Origin: Chondrilla cf. caribensis
Taxonomy: Eukaryota > Porifera > Demospongiae > Chondrillida > Chondrillidae
Reading direction: 5' to 3'
DNA length: 64,000 nt
Assembly: GCA_964020155.1 (NCBI GenBank)
Contig: OZ026554.1
Coordinates: forward strand, 2,254,049 to 2,318,048
In this document: positions 51,641 to 63,935 of the stretch, piece after piece
Layout of the letters: every line of letters starts with the position of its first letter
How positions within the stretch are numbered: the first letter of the stretch is position 1
The notes under the pieces: model-generated
What the model saw: the letters and a program-made list of their open reading frames with translations, nothing else
Database searches by the model: none
What the model was told of the DNA's origin: nothing
Position numbers and translations under genes: made by a program

Positions 51641-52299
51641 GAAAACATATCACATTGCAGTGGATTGTCCCCCCACAGTGATGCCATGGTTACAGGTAGT
51701 TGTTGATCAGTATAATGTTGACAGATGGTTGTTTTTGGTATAATCGGATATTTTGGTGCTGAAGGTTAATGCTCAAAATGAGGAGAGCTTTATATGATTC
51801 AACACAACAACACTAGTCATTGAAATGGTCTCACTCATTAAGTGTGAAAAACCACTAACCCACTTCAATACAACTGAGCACTGACAGATTCAGTATTCCG
51901 CAATAAACACCAAGGAGTTAATGGCACACTGCTCAAAGCACCAATTTAGACTTCAATTGCAAGTGACTGCTTAGTACAATGTTTAAGAAAATATTCCATC
52001 ATAAATTGAAATGACAACATCTGTGAGATTCCTTCAATTCGGAGGTCAACACAGCAGGCTCCCATTTTATATAGTCCAAAGGTGAAATCAGCAAAAAATG
52101 GCTTCATAGTACGGAATTTATTACTGTTCCCTCCAAATCCACCATAGATTGTCATTGATTAATGGGAAATATAATTAATTAAACTCTGCATTCACACCAA
52201 CATACAATTGGCTATATACGTATATATGAATTGTAATTTTGAATGGATGGAATGAATTGATTTTGGAATTGACCACTTTTATATGTTTTCCTCAATACT
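51641..52299. other. Spacer of unit 4 with HRM exon deleted
   Basis: 51830-52085 matches 31670-31930 of unit 3. It then jumps at about 52088 directly to CAGCAAAAAATGGCT, which lies upstream of the HRM exon in other units (13277, 33658). The intervening ~1.6 kb with the HRM exon is missing. No exon here. Confidence 0.65.
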
Positions 52300-52800
52300 T
52301 TGGGGATTCTGGGTGCCTATAATTTGTTTTCATTAGGAAGGGAACTCCACAACGTGACGACGGCACTTACTAAATTCGCCATTCCCACTTTATCTCAGCA
52401 TCACAATTTCCCTGTATTACCCTATCATACAAACAAACATTAATACAAACTTACTTATTATTCTAACCACAAACTACATAGCCAGACAGAGTCTGCTGGG
52501 GCTCTTGAAAGGTACATGTACACAAAATGCAGTTCAATATTTGCCAGTCAATGTACTTAAGAAAATAAACTGACAACATCTGTGACACTCCTTGTGGGCA
52601 ATGCTGTAGTTAAACACGCTGACTTGAAGGGATTCCCAGGATACCTGACAGTAACTGCCACCAACTTGGTTCTAACTGGAGACCTGCATTACTCTTGAAG
52701 AACTGTCAGTTTGGAGTCCTCCTCCTGTACAAATGGCCAATAACAGTATTCAGAAATAGCTCACAACTGCATCTTAGACAACTTGAAGACCTTCAACAAG
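52300..52800 (-). pseudogene. 5' exon remnants of the receptor gene (unit 4)
   Basis: 52340-52440 matches the stretch just before the TIL exon (GAACTCCACAA, CAGCATCACAATTTCCCTGT), and 52450-52640 matches the KGTLPGKF-type exon. The TIL module itself is lost. No open frame. Confidence 0.5.
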
Positions 52801-52818
52801 CATGGAATGAGGCAGGCT

Positions 52819-52895
52819 AATAGAGGCAAGGTTAATTGCTATTTGCTCCTTGTCCTCGTAACTAGGAGCAAATAGCAATTAACTTTGCCTCTATT
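52819..52895. repeat. Hairpin with 32-bp arms
   Basis: Arms 52819-52850 and 52864-52895 are inverted copies with one mismatch and a 13-base loop. Other units have the left arm only (for example 36134-36165), so it is a local inverted duplication. Confidence 0.9.
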
Positions 52896-53079
52896 ATTGT
52901 CCTTGTAACTGTTTTAGATTCAATTGTTATATATACTGTATATATATAGTCAGGCATACACAATGTACACACTGCATGTAAAGCAATATGCATCCTTACA
53001 AATATAAGCACATGCAGTCTATCGCAACACATGCACAATGTCAATGCACATACACAGAACATATTCTCAACCATCTTAT

Positions 53080-53290
53080 TATAATGGGAGACCATACAAG
53101 TGAGCTTGTTGACCATCAAAATCTGATGAGAGGCCATACCAGTGATCTTATTGACCACCACATGCATGAGAGGCAATAGAGCTTGTCCTTGATCACAACA
53201 CATGCTACAAGAGGTCAAGCAGGTGAGCTCTGAATTATCACATTCATGCAGGCAGCTGGCTGCACCATGAACTTGTTGACCAATCACATA
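53080..53290. repeat. Unit-boundary minisatellite block
   Basis: Degenerate copies of the boundary repeat (GAGACCATACAAGTGAGCTT, GAGGCCATACCAGTGATCTT), closed by GGCAGCTGGCTGCACCATGA. Confidence 0.75.
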
Positions 53291-54030
<740 letters not shown>

Positions 54031-54618
54031 AGGGTACTGCATTCGTATTCGGCCGGTATGAGAAATCGGCCACCCAGTTCTCCATATCCAAGCGCATCAA
54101 GGGCTTTAAACTTGGCAGGCACCAAGCATGGGCGGCTGCTACTTCTGTAACAAATTGAGAGGATTAAGGCTACTACCATTCTCGCATTAGGCAGCCGAGA
54201 ATTGAGTGGCCGCATTCATATTAATTCGGCTGGAAGGCATGAGAATTCGGCCAGCGGCTGTATCATAACAGAAAAGGTGTTATTTGAACTTTCAACGGTG
54301 TGGATGTGAAGCCCTATCCATCCCCTACCCTCAGCAGCACGTCGAGGTCAGAGCGTTCGATGTTCAATCAGCTGTGCTGTGCGACATTGGGTTAGGTGGG
54401 GGGATGATACAGCCACTGATAGAATTCTCATACCTTCCAGCCAAATTCTTATGAATTCGGCCACACAATTCTCGGCTGCCTAACACGAGAATGGCAGTAG
54501 CCTAAATCTTATCCGAGACAGAAGTAGCAGCCGCCCATGCTTAGTGCATGCCAAGTTTAAAGCCCTTGATGCGCTTGGATACAGAGAACTGGGTGGCCGG
54601 ATTCTCATGCCGTACTCT
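54031..54618. mobile_element. Foldback element replacing exon 1 of unit 5
   Basis: The arms are about 54031-54269 and 54402-54618, inverted and largely alignable (for example AAGCGCATCAAGGGCTTTAA against its complement), with a ~130-bp spacer. ACAT precedes the left arm and follows the right arm. No coding capacity seen. It occurs once in this window. Confidence 0.85.
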
Positions 54619-54798
54619 ACATGTTACATTCAGGTACACGTGTGTACCCACAAATTGTGCTATAGTTGTTGCTATTGTGTGCATGAAGAGAGTACATGTG
54701 AGAGAGGGGTATAATATATAATATACAATACCTTCTGCAATATATTTATACAATTATAACACAATTAACAAGCGGACATTCTACATTTATGTAATATA

Positions 54799-55736
54799 CA
54801 GTAGACTCTCCATCCAAGGGACGGGCTGGGACATCAGTATTTGTCCCTTGGATAGAGGTGTCCTTAACTCGGAAAGTTTCACCATAACATCACCCCGATT
54901 ATGGATTTCACATAATTGTAATCAACAACATCACAATAATTAAGGATACAATGTTATATTAAAATACTAATATGTTATAACAGGTGAAACTATTAATACT
55001 GTGTCACTATACTAATATAACGGTCCGCATTTTAGGAACAACCCATTTCGTTGGAAGTAGTCCGGAGACTATACTCACGCGCGCGATATTGTGCCAGACA
55101 TGGCTGCCAAAAGCAGTGCTGTTGGATTTTTTTTTGTCATCAATTCGCATGTTAGAGGTTACCATATTTACAAAGATATTTAGAGTCCTTCTAAAGGCGA
55201 AGTTCTGCAACTACAACGAGAACCATCAAATCCAGAGGACAAGTTTGCAGTTATTATTTGTCTAGACGGACAGGTAGCTAGTTGGCCGGGTTCCCGCGGA
55301 GCTCGCTCGAACCTTTTCCCTGTTTCTAGCCCGGGAATGTAACAGTATAACAGCTACCATAACTGGTGCTCGGATCAAACGCGGAATAGGTTTGGGTTTG
55401 GAGATACCCTGTTTTTACAAACTTAACGGCCCGAAGGTTTATGTGGATCGTGTAAAGGAACTTTTAGGCAATTCAGACTGATATACTTGTATTTTGTTAT
55501 AGATATGTCACAATGATATTGATTTGCTATACCATTTGTCCGTTCATAGAGAGACATTTAGTACGTATGTTCGTAGTTGGGGAATATCTAACGTTCGTTG
55601 GACGGAATACAGAGAGTCCGCTATTGGGAGATTGCTAATGTATAACTAGCATAGGAAGATTATCCCGTGACCGAACGTTGGACGCTGTAAAGCGACTGGT
55701 CGTTCCTCGGAGAGTCCGTTAATGGAGAGTTCACTG
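54799..55736. mobile_element. TA-flanked DNA element, 938 bp
   Basis: The left end CAGTAGACTCTCC and right end GGAGAGTTCACTG are 13-bp inverted repeats with one mismatch. TA flanks are at 54797-54798 and 55737-55738, and the host sequence CACATAATTTT resumes as in unit 3 (28435). Its longest open frame (54984-55265, plus) matches nothing I recognise and may be chance. Confidence 0.8.
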
Positions 55737-55801
55737 TACACATAATTTTAATATACAAATTGTTGCTCTTTCAACCTCCTGAAACTCTTGAACCTGTATT
55801 A

Positions 55802-55978
55802 CAGTGAAACCTCGTTAATCCGAGACCTCTATAATCCAACATTTTCTCTAATCTGACCATTATATGAGGTAAAGTCACCATACATAAGTATGGTAAGAGG
55901 CACTCCATAATCCAACAACCACCTAATCCAACATTATTCTCAGGTCCCATTGAGTGTTGGATTAGAGAGGTTTCACTG
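55802..55978. mobile_element. TA-flanked Tigger-type MITE, 177 bp
   Basis: The left end CAGTGAAACCTCGTTAATCC and right end GGATTAGAGAGGTTTCACTG are inverted. TA flanks are at 55800-55801 and 55979-55980. The host site ACCTGTATTATCAGGAATA is uninterrupted in units 1, 2 and 6 (about 3694, 17622 and 62438). Confidence 0.95.
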
Positions 55979-56114
55979 TATCAGGAATAATTTCAGGCAC
56001 CAATAATTTACCTAAAAGTCCTACATACCTCTCATTCTCAAATAATCTTCTTATAACCAATACTCATGCTACACATAACGTTGGGAAATAACATAATCTA
56101 CTTTTCTTTAACAA

Positions 56115-56441
56115 AATTAGACAAACCTTTCCAAAGAATGAGACATGGATTAGGCATTGTTTCCTAAAACACCTGAATCTTGCATTTGTCAACCTGGACC
56201 AGCTGGTCCAAATTAAAGGTGATTAGAGACAGTGTGGAAATCGAGGCAAAATAGGAGTAATGGGATTGAATGGAACAGATGGTGAGAGGGTGAACAGGGA
56301 GGTACAGGACCTTCAGGAATGGGTGGACAGAAAGGTGAACCAGGAGTAAAGGGATTATGAGGACTGCCACGAGGTAAGGGACCAATAGGTGCACGAGGAC
56401 TGCCAGGACAACCGGGACTCAATGGAACAAAGGGAGAAAAA
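56115..56441 (+). pseudogene. Collagen pseudogene, exon 2 only (unit 5)
   Basis: Aligns with exon 2 of the other collagen genes (KPFQRMRHGL-like start, [16 protein letters not shown]), but the acceptor AACAG is AACAA, the frame is broken in GTTTCCTAAAACACC, TAA and TAG follow GGTCCAAAT, and TGA occurs at GGATTATGA. RMRR has become RMRH. Homology ends at AAGGGAGAAAAA, where a (TG)n tract begins, so the rest of the helix is also lost. Exon 1 and the promoter block are absent upstream. Confidence 0.9.
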
Positions 56442-56454
56442 GCTGCATACTTCC

Positions 56455-56600
<146 letters not shown>

Positions 56601-56874
56601 TAATGTACATGTGTGGACAACAAGTCAGTGAACATTTAATTTCCAATCATGACTGCTATCAAACCACCTGTGTGTGTGTGTTTGTGTGCGTGTGTGTGTG
56701 TCTGTGTTTGAGTATGTGTATGTGGATGAATGGATTTGTGGGTGTGTGAGTGGGTGTGTACACACGTGTGTATTGTGCATGTGTGTGGTATGTATGTTTG
56801 TGGTAGTGTGGGGGGATACGGCATTGGTGACTGTATAAGTACACATACACGCAATTGAAAGAACTGAAAACGAC

Positions 56875-57207
56875 ATGATCATAACAACGTCAGTGGGTGC
56901 AAGACATTTCAGAATGGATGACTGTAGAGTGTACAGAGATGACAGAAAATGCTTCAACACAAAGAAGAGACAAAACAGTACCTGTTCGATTGTACACTAC
57001 AAGCATCGGTGGAATTGTGGAATTGCACTTGGTACACCTTCCACCTCAAGCACTCCCAGGGTACTGGACTTAACGGTGAGTGGCGGTGATGCCTCCATCA
57101 CTAAAACGGTGTACTCATCATCAACATCCCTCGAAGAAGTTCTGAATATCATATCCTCCCAGTCTGGTCAACAGCTGGAGTGTAAGACAATGTACCATGT
57201 CAGGTGA
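56875..57207 (+). other. Unidentified 110-codon ORF
   Basis: Open on the plus strand (SGGDASITKTVYSSSTSLEE), while a long open stretch also exists on the minus strand (DDEYTVLVMEASPPL). Its first ~40 bp (ACAACGTCAGTGGGTGCAAG) match 33157-33176, but the rest is not seen in other units. It could be an extra minus-strand receptor exon or a chance ORF. No function is proposed. Confidence 0.25.
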
Positions 57208-57577
57208 TCCTTTGCAGAGCAAAGAAGAAAAGTCGAGATCACCAATAGAGATACAACAAAACATTTACAATAATATAAACACAGCACACAGCTGACCGTA
57301 GTCATAGAACTCCACTACATGGATGGAATGTTATTTTAAGTAGTCTTTGATGCTGTATATCCACCAATCTATTGTACACTGTGTAGATAGAAATTTACTA
57401 CGGTCAATGTGATGATATCTGTGTAAACCGTACCCCAACAGCTAGCAATACACAGTTATTGTTGACACACCCGCTGAGAAAGCTAGCTATATGAGTGAAG
57501 TTTTGTGATCATTCACACAAGCATACACCAATTAAAAGTAGAAAGGCCCTCACAGTTAACTGGCAAACTATACGTAC
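57208..57577. other. Intron/spacer of receptor gene, non-coding
   Basis: 57340-57500 matches 12620-12760 of unit 1 (GATGCTGTATAT-, GTACCCCAACAG-). No exon seen. Confidence 0.55.
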
Positions 57578-57843
57578 CTGGTTCCTGAGTCTGTCCACGA
57601 CAGTGCTACTGACAACCTCTCCTCTAGTGGCTGTAGTGTTGACCGTCACGATAACAACTCCACTAACGTTCTCTCTACTTTGGAAGGTGCACCCACTGAC
57701 GTCCACCGGGCCCCACTCTCCTGACGGGGAACAGGTCCTCCTCGCCTGGGAATTGGGATGTAACCTCAGACTAGCAAGTGAACAATGTACGGATTCCGTA
57801 ACACTCGGTGGAGTAGAGGACCACTCGAACTCGGAAATTAGAT
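57578..57843 (-). CDS. Intact HRM-like exon of a receptor-like gene (unit 5)
   Basis: This 266-nt exon is open from acceptor TGTCCCATAG to donor CAG/GTACGT, entering in phase 1 and leaving in phase 0, with 88 codons. It reads FEWSSTPPSVTESVHC, then ARRTCSPSGEWGPVDVSGC, matching the hormone-receptor-motif plan W..T......C.......A.R.C...G.W...D.S.C found in adhesion-type GPCRs. A Ser/Thr/Val-rich stretch with two N-glycosylation sequons (ENVS, VNTT) follows. It is the only undamaged copy of four. Its neighbours in this unit are decayed, so whether it is still spliced into anything is unknown. A CCP/sushi half-module is an alternative reading. Confidence 0.55.
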
Positions 57844-58069
57844 CTATGGGACAATAGCTTGGAGCTTTCTTCAGTGGGAATAGATAATCGCCAAAAGATC
57901 GACAAAAACGTGAAATGTTTTTTCACTACGTAAGAACCTCGCATATTTCCCTGAAACAAACAGCAAAGAAATGGCTGTAACGTGCGGAGGTTCGAAAGTA
58001 AAATGGCGCCAATAATAATGCATACAGCTACCACCGAACACAAACACACGTGAAAAACACCACCCTCCA

Positions 58070-58087
58070 CCCCCCCCCCCCCCCCCC
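58070..58087. repeat. Poly(C)18 followed by (CA)n
   Basis: Eighteen consecutive C, then ACACACACACACACG. Lies in the spacer between HRM and TIL exons, as does the C tract at 33185 in relation to its own HRM exon's other side. Confidence 0.95.
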
Positions 58088-58279
58088 ACACACACACACG
58101 TTGTTTCACAATCGTTCATATTACGGAATTTATTACTGTTCATATCAATTTTCCCAAAGATTAATTGCATTATTTAGCTATGTGCAAATATAAATAAAAC
58201 GCTGTAAATATAATTGCCTATATGAATTACAATTTATATACATATATTATGCCTATGAATAGTGTCAGTCATGAACACA

Positions 58280-59210
58280 ATCATTTTTCTTTGATATTCT
58301 GGGCATTCAATGGGGAAGACACATTAGTTGTTCCTTTTGTTCACAATCTATGCCCCGTTCTGAATAGAAATTCGGTATTGGATACCTATTGTAACATTTG
58401 TCTTCACTGACAGTAGGATCATTAGGAAGAGAACTCCACAATGTTATGTCCGAAGCATCACAATTTCCCTGTATTACCCTATCATACAAACAAACATTGA
58501 TGTACAAACTTACCTATGTCCTAACCACAAACTACGTACCCAGACAGAGTCTGCTTGGGCTCCTGTGTCTCTTGGCTCTTTTATAAATACATGAATCACA
58601 AAATGCAGTTTAAATTTGCCAGGCAATGTCCCTTTAGACAATAAACTGGCATCACCTCTGACACTTGTGGTCAATCCAAATGCATTGCAGCACACATTGA
58701 ATTTGGAAGGATTCCCAGGCTCCCACCTGTCTGGTGGTGCACGAACTTCCTGTGGACTTCCAGCTGATACCTTGTTATCTGACAACATTGAATTGGCTTG
58801 CTCTGAGGGAAGTGTTTCTCTCAGTGCATAACGTTTGTAACTAATCAGTATGCATGATTGGTACACAGATGTATAGTCTATTTGCTGTTATTTGCTGTAA
58901 CAGTTATTAATGTAAACCTGGAGACCTGATTGTAACTATAACCTACTCGATTTCAACTGGAGACCTACATTACTTGCTTGAAAAGGAACAGCTGTCAGTT
59001 GGAAACAGCTGAGTTGGTGGGAAGCTTTGGAGTCTTTCATCTGTACAAATGGCCAATAACAGTATTCAGAAATACTCACAACTGCATCTTAGATGACTCA
59101 AAGACCTTTACTCAATCACACGCAAAGTTTAACCTTACCACTAGTGAGGGGCAAGCAGAGGCAAGCCCCAATTTAGTGTAGGAGTAGAGACAATTGTCCC
59201 ACAAGTGTAG
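58280..59210 (-). pseudogene. TIL-region and 5' exon remnants (unit 5)
   Basis: The minus strand reads GNCDASDITLWSSLPNDPTV and SEDKCYNRYPIPNF (about 58375-58480), the best preserved copy of the exon that precedes the TIL module. The first half of TIL is deleted; only the bases for CVFPIECPEYQ-like sequence remain near 58280-58320. KFNVCCNAFGLTTSV, then LSKGTLPGKFKLHF is the next exon upstream (about 58590-58730). 59135-59200 holds the 5' exon with its GTAAGG donor. None forms a continuous gene. Confidence 0.5.
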
Positions 59211-59599
59211 GACTCAATTTGGCTCGTCACAAAAATGACAAAAGGGATAATTTAAGAATTACAAGTCAATTGGATTGGCAGTTTAAACTTAGGAGACTTG
59301 TTCAATGGTAATGGCTATGAACATTACAAAGCAATATGCACTGCAAGTAGTAAAACAAACTGAAAGTCACAATGCAAAGATGAATAAACTGTGTGATGAT
59401 CTCCTTAACAAGTACACAAATGATTTTATACTACTTATACTAAAGATGAAATGATACAGACGAAATACCTACAAATACAAGCACTGTTCATCACAACACA
59501 TGCACATACACAGTGTCAAAGCACACATATGCATACACAAGACATACTCATGTACAACACTGTTATACAAACATAACAAGAGGCAACATGAGTAAGCAT

Positions 59600-59820
59600 G
59601 TTGACCATCCCATTATAATGGGAGACCACACAAGTGAGCTTGTTGATCATCACACTGATAGGAGGCCACACAATTTAGCATGTTGATCACCACATTCATG
59701 AGGGGCAAGGAAGGTCCTTGTCACAACACATGTTACAAGAGGTCAAACAGGTGAGCTCTGAATTATCACATGCAGGCAGCTGGCTGCATCATGAGCTTGT
59801 TGACCAATCACATACTCAAT
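59600..59820. repeat. Unit-boundary minisatellite block
   Basis: Copies of the boundary repeat (GAGACCACACAAGTGAGCTT, GAGGCCACACAATTTAGCAT), closed by GGCAGCTGGCTGCATCATGA. Confidence 0.8.
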
Positions 59821-61510
59821 ACTGCACAGTGCTGTACATGTGGAATGACTACCAGCCTTGAATGTGAACTAGCACCAATTATAAATAGTTAAAATGAACA
59901 ATGGATGGTTTCTGGGCAAACTGACACTTATCACACAGCGGTGATTGGAAGTAATAATACCGAAACTCACAGGGCACTCCCAATTGCAAGTGCTCTCGTG
60001 TGCTTGTACGTGTACTTCAACCCTTCATTCTTAAGGCATTCATAATAGTCTAGCAGCAAAGTGATTTGTATCATACCTTTATGACCATACAAGCCATGGC
60101 GCTACATTGATCGAAGCTCGAATGGAGAATTGTAGACTGCGAATAGGTTCAAACTTGGTTGAGGTTAAATGGTTCAATATCAGTATGATTGGTCCTTAAA
60201 AACAGGTTAGTTTTTCTCTCCAACATTAGTCCAGGAAGATAATACATTCTTCAATAATTTTCAATGTCTTTTACAATCGAGTTGTAGAAGTAAGCATGTG
60301 TACAGTGGAAGTATGTGTGCATCCATGATGTACATTTGTGTGTATGTGTGTACATAATCATTGGAACATACATGTGTTTGCATGTGCATATCATGTGTGC
60401 ATAATACATAGGGCAAAATGGCTTCCCCACAAGGCTTCGCTTAATTGAGTTGACATGCAGTCATGTAAGGATTCTATATTTAATTAGTATGCACATTGTC
60501 AAGTATGAGTGTGTGCTTATGCTATGTAAACTTGCATGATTCCGCACAACAATATTATAATATATTAGCATGCAGCATTATAATAGCAATACTAGCTTGC
60601 AACAACAAAAAGGTCAAATCCAATTATTAGAATGTTATTGTTAATGCATGTTTAGACAAGGTGTCTTACTAATGATGTTAACATGCAACCATACAAGCAC
60701 ACAAAATGTATTAGGACATGCGAACAGGATGTTTACTGCTTCAGTTAGAAACCTACTCTACATGCATGAATTTATATGCCATCAATTAGTAATCTACCTA
60801 CCCTCTTCCTCCACTCACTGTTTGACACAAATGAGCAATTGATGGAGAACCAAAATGGGAGATATCAGATACATGGCATAACCTTGTATCCTTCCCAAAG
60901 TACACGCACAACACTCAAATTTATACTTATTTATGCAAGTCCCACCTGTATGCATGTGCATGCACATTTGTTTATATGTGTGTACATGTGTGCGTTTAGT
61001 GTGTGTGTGTGTGTGTCAAGTGTCTACATAATGATATGTGGACTTGCTGGATTCAAGTCTACCTACATAACAATGTCAACATACAAACATACAATACAGG
61101 AAGGATTGAAGTATTATAGTGCACAGTCCAGATAAGTACATACATACAGCAAACTTCAATGGGGTGCACATACCAAAACTCATCTCAACTAGAGGATGAC
61201 GAACCACTTTGGTTCATTTATGTGGTGATGGAAGCGTTCTCTTGAGGAACATTGACAGGAGAAGACATCAGACCAAACACAGACAGGAGGAAGGCTTAGT
61301 AGTGCAAATGTACAGATACTGCATACAAATCCTAGGAAGAAAATGAATTAGCTCAGATGGATATTGTGTCAATTTCAAATATCATGACATTGAACAGCAC
61401 CAAATGTGGGGTCAGCTATGAAATTAATATAAATACCCATAGAGCAGTCTATTCTGCAAGGAATGCTTCAAAATAGTACCAGGAAGCTGACTTGGGCTTC
61501 AGACGCGTAC
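59821..61510. other. Unit 6 5' flank, non-coding
   Basis: Homologous to the unit 1 flank from its first base (GCACAGTGCTG, then CAGCCTTGAATGTG) and to the other flanks. No exon recognised. Confidence 0.7.
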
Positions 61511-61632
61511 ATTGGTAATGAATATCATTAAAAGTGGGTGTGTCCTCCTAGTGACTATTAAATTTGTCTGTTTTGCTGTGGTTACCACAAACTAGTACTG
61601 ACAAACTGAGTGTGTTGGCTGGAGCTACAGTT
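61511..61632 (+). promoter_or_regulatory. Conserved promoter/5'UTR block, collagen gene 6
   Basis: Same block as for the other genes, with TGTGGTTACCACA at 61577-61589, 56 bp before the ATG. Confidence 0.6.
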
Positions 61633-62181
61633 ATGGCACCAAATGTTAAGGTCTTTCTACAAGTGGCTCTTTTGTGCTATGTGGTGACTACCAGTATTGG
61701 GGGTAGCATTGACTTCCAAAAGGCACTTGCCATACTTCAGAAGGAAGTGGAGGATCTCAAACAGCAGTCTCAAGAAGAAATAAATTCACTGGTGTCTGAA
61801 ATCAAGTTACTTCAAGAGAAGAATGAACAGCTGGAGAAGAGGCTAGAGCAAATTGAAGCCAAAGGTTAGTTGTACTGAGGTTCATTGCAATCTATACGTA
61901 CAGTGCCATATCCTGGCTGTGACCAGAAACAGTATCACGTACTGCAGCTGGTCCCTTACTAACAATACCATCTGATCATAGTACCTCTGTATTAATATTG
62001 CATGTCTGAAGAATGGTAAAAGGGGAAATAAATAATCACTGACAGTATAATAATGCAAGTTTCTCTCTCTCTCTTTCCATGTCTACATATTACCCTTAAC
62101 CCGACCACTCCACATTCAATGGCTACGGCCCTGTACACACCAGTGTTAGGTTCTTTAAGCTATATATGGTGTGTGTGTGTA

Positions 62182-62244
<63 letters not shown>

Positions 62245-63267
62245 GTGTGCATGTGTGGTCATGCAGACAGTTGACATACATATTACATTTATGTACATAT
62301 GTGTGTTCACACAAATTGTGCCATACAATTTGTTATTTTCTGCCGTTACTATCACTTCATACAATTATAGCACAATATTAACACAAGGACTCACATTTTA
62401 TTTTATACAAGTTGTTACCCTTGTCCTGAAACTCCTGAACCTGTATTATCAGGAATACTTTGCCAGCTTTACTTAACAGTCCTACATATCTCTCATTCTT
62501 TCAGATATTTTCCTTAAAATTTATACCCATGTTACACATAACCTTAAGTAATCTACTTGTATTTAACAGAATTGAACAAACCACTACAAAGAATGAGACG
62601 TGGAGGAGACACTGTTTACCCAACACCTGAACCTTGCACTTGTCCACCTGGACCACCTGGTCCACCTGGTGAAGCTGGACCAAAAGGTGAAAAGGGACAG
62701 CGTGGAAGTCGAGGCAAAATGGGAATGATGGGGTTGAATGGAACAGATGGTGAAAAGGGTGAACAAGGAGGTAAAGGACCTACAGGAATGGTTGGACAGA
62801 AAGGTGAACCAGGAGTAAAGGGATTTCAAGGACAAATAGGTAAACCAGGACTGCCAGGACTCAATGGAACAAAGGGAGAAAGGGGTGAACAAGGAGATCA
62901 AGGAGTTAAAGGAACAAAAGGTAAACGTGGAGAAAAAGGACAACCAGGAAATGATGGACAGATAGGTGAACCAGGACTGAAAGGACAACCGGGACTCAAC
63001 GGAACCAAGGGAGAAAAGGGTGACCGAGGAGATCAAGGAGTTAATGGAACAAAAGGTGAACGTGGAGAAAAAGGACCACCAGGACCACAAGGACCGCAAG
63101 GACCAAAAGGATCGCAAGGACCACAAGGACTGGAAGGACAACCGGGACTTGATGGATGCAAGGAAACAAAGGAAAACAATAGGGCAGACGATGGAAATGA
63201 CGTCGAAATAGGAGGAGATAATGCTCCGGCATCTACGCCACCCACAGGAGGGGGAGGTGGGCAATGA
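61633..63267 (+). CDS. Short-chain collagen-like protein 6 (two exons)
   Basis: Exons 61633-61864 and 62570-63267 with a phase-1 intron (AAAG/GTTAGT, TTTAACAG); 309 aa. Signal peptide about 1-23, coiled coil 24-84 ([20 protein letters not shown]), RMRR at 85-88, C100-T-C102 before [12 protein letters not shown]. The helix has four NGT sequons (a fifth position reads KGT) and a [16 protein letters not shown] segment like gene 1. After the helix is one Cys (LDGCKETK) and an acidic then Thr/Pro/Gly-rich tail ending GGGGGQ. Exon 1 is nearly identical to that of gene 4. Probably a secreted matrix protein. Confidence 0.92.
62168..62252. repeat. (TG)n microsatellite in intron 1
   Basis: TG run with a few interruptions at the same intron position as in genes 2 and 4. 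Confidence 0.95.
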
Positions 63268-63347
63268 TAGCCATAATCACAAGGAATGTAAGGATCATGA
63301 ACAAATTTATATGCAAACATTGGATCTCACATTAAAGAAAACAAACA

Positions 63348-63353
63348 AATAAA
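63348..63353 (+). promoter_or_regulatory. Poly(A) signal, collagen gene 6
   Basis: AATAAA lies 80 bp after the stop, in ACAAATAAAGCTAACA, the same context as in gene 3. Confidence 0.6.
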
Positions 63354-63636
63354 GCTAACAATTATTTTTCTACTATTGGTGCTAAATTGTTGTAATCAGT
63401 TTGAGAAATTGTGAAAGCAGATGTATTTGATAATTATGATTATTCTGGATAACCTTCAAGTAGTAATTATAAATGGGGTAACACACCATAATATTTTCAA
63501 GTTTAACTTCATCAAATAAACTGTTACCTTAATTGAATTCAGAATAATCAATTGGATGTCAAAGATGACACAATGCATCAAAATCAAGAATTATAATGAC
63601 TGACACACAACCTATACACAGGCAGACATACAAGTA

Positions 63637-63725
63637 CAGTGAATATTCGTTAATCTGCTGTAATTGGTTTGGGTGAAATATTGGCAGATTATACTGATCT
63701 TCTTCAGCAATTCCACAAAATTGTA
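63637..63725. mobile_element. Tigger-type end fragment
   Basis: CAGTGAATATTCGTTAATCT directly follows ACAAGTA, the same host position used by the Tigger copy in unit 2. No matching right end was found, so the boundary at about 63725 is approximate. Confidence 0.5.
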
Positions 63726-63834
63726 CGGAAACTATAATAAATTATGATAACATATGTATCAAATAATATGATTATAATATGTTTTTCACAGTATCCTTTT
63801 ATCAGTTAGCGTAATCCAATTAGCCCATTTGTAA

Positions 63835-63935
63835 AATATTGCACATTGAATTTCAAACTAGGTTTAAAGGGATAATTAGAAGTTGGAGGGCCACCAGGAC
63901 TCCCAGGCTTGACAAGAGTGTGAGTAATTCTATAC
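63835..63935 (+). pseudogene. Second-type collagen exon remnant D
   Basis: GGPPGLPGLTRV is followed by a stop; flanks match the copies at 50810 and 10150. Confidence 0.5.

Noticed and set aside
54984..55265. Transposase candidate in the 938-bp element
   Set aside because: 93 codons with no catalytic or HTH motif that I recognise.
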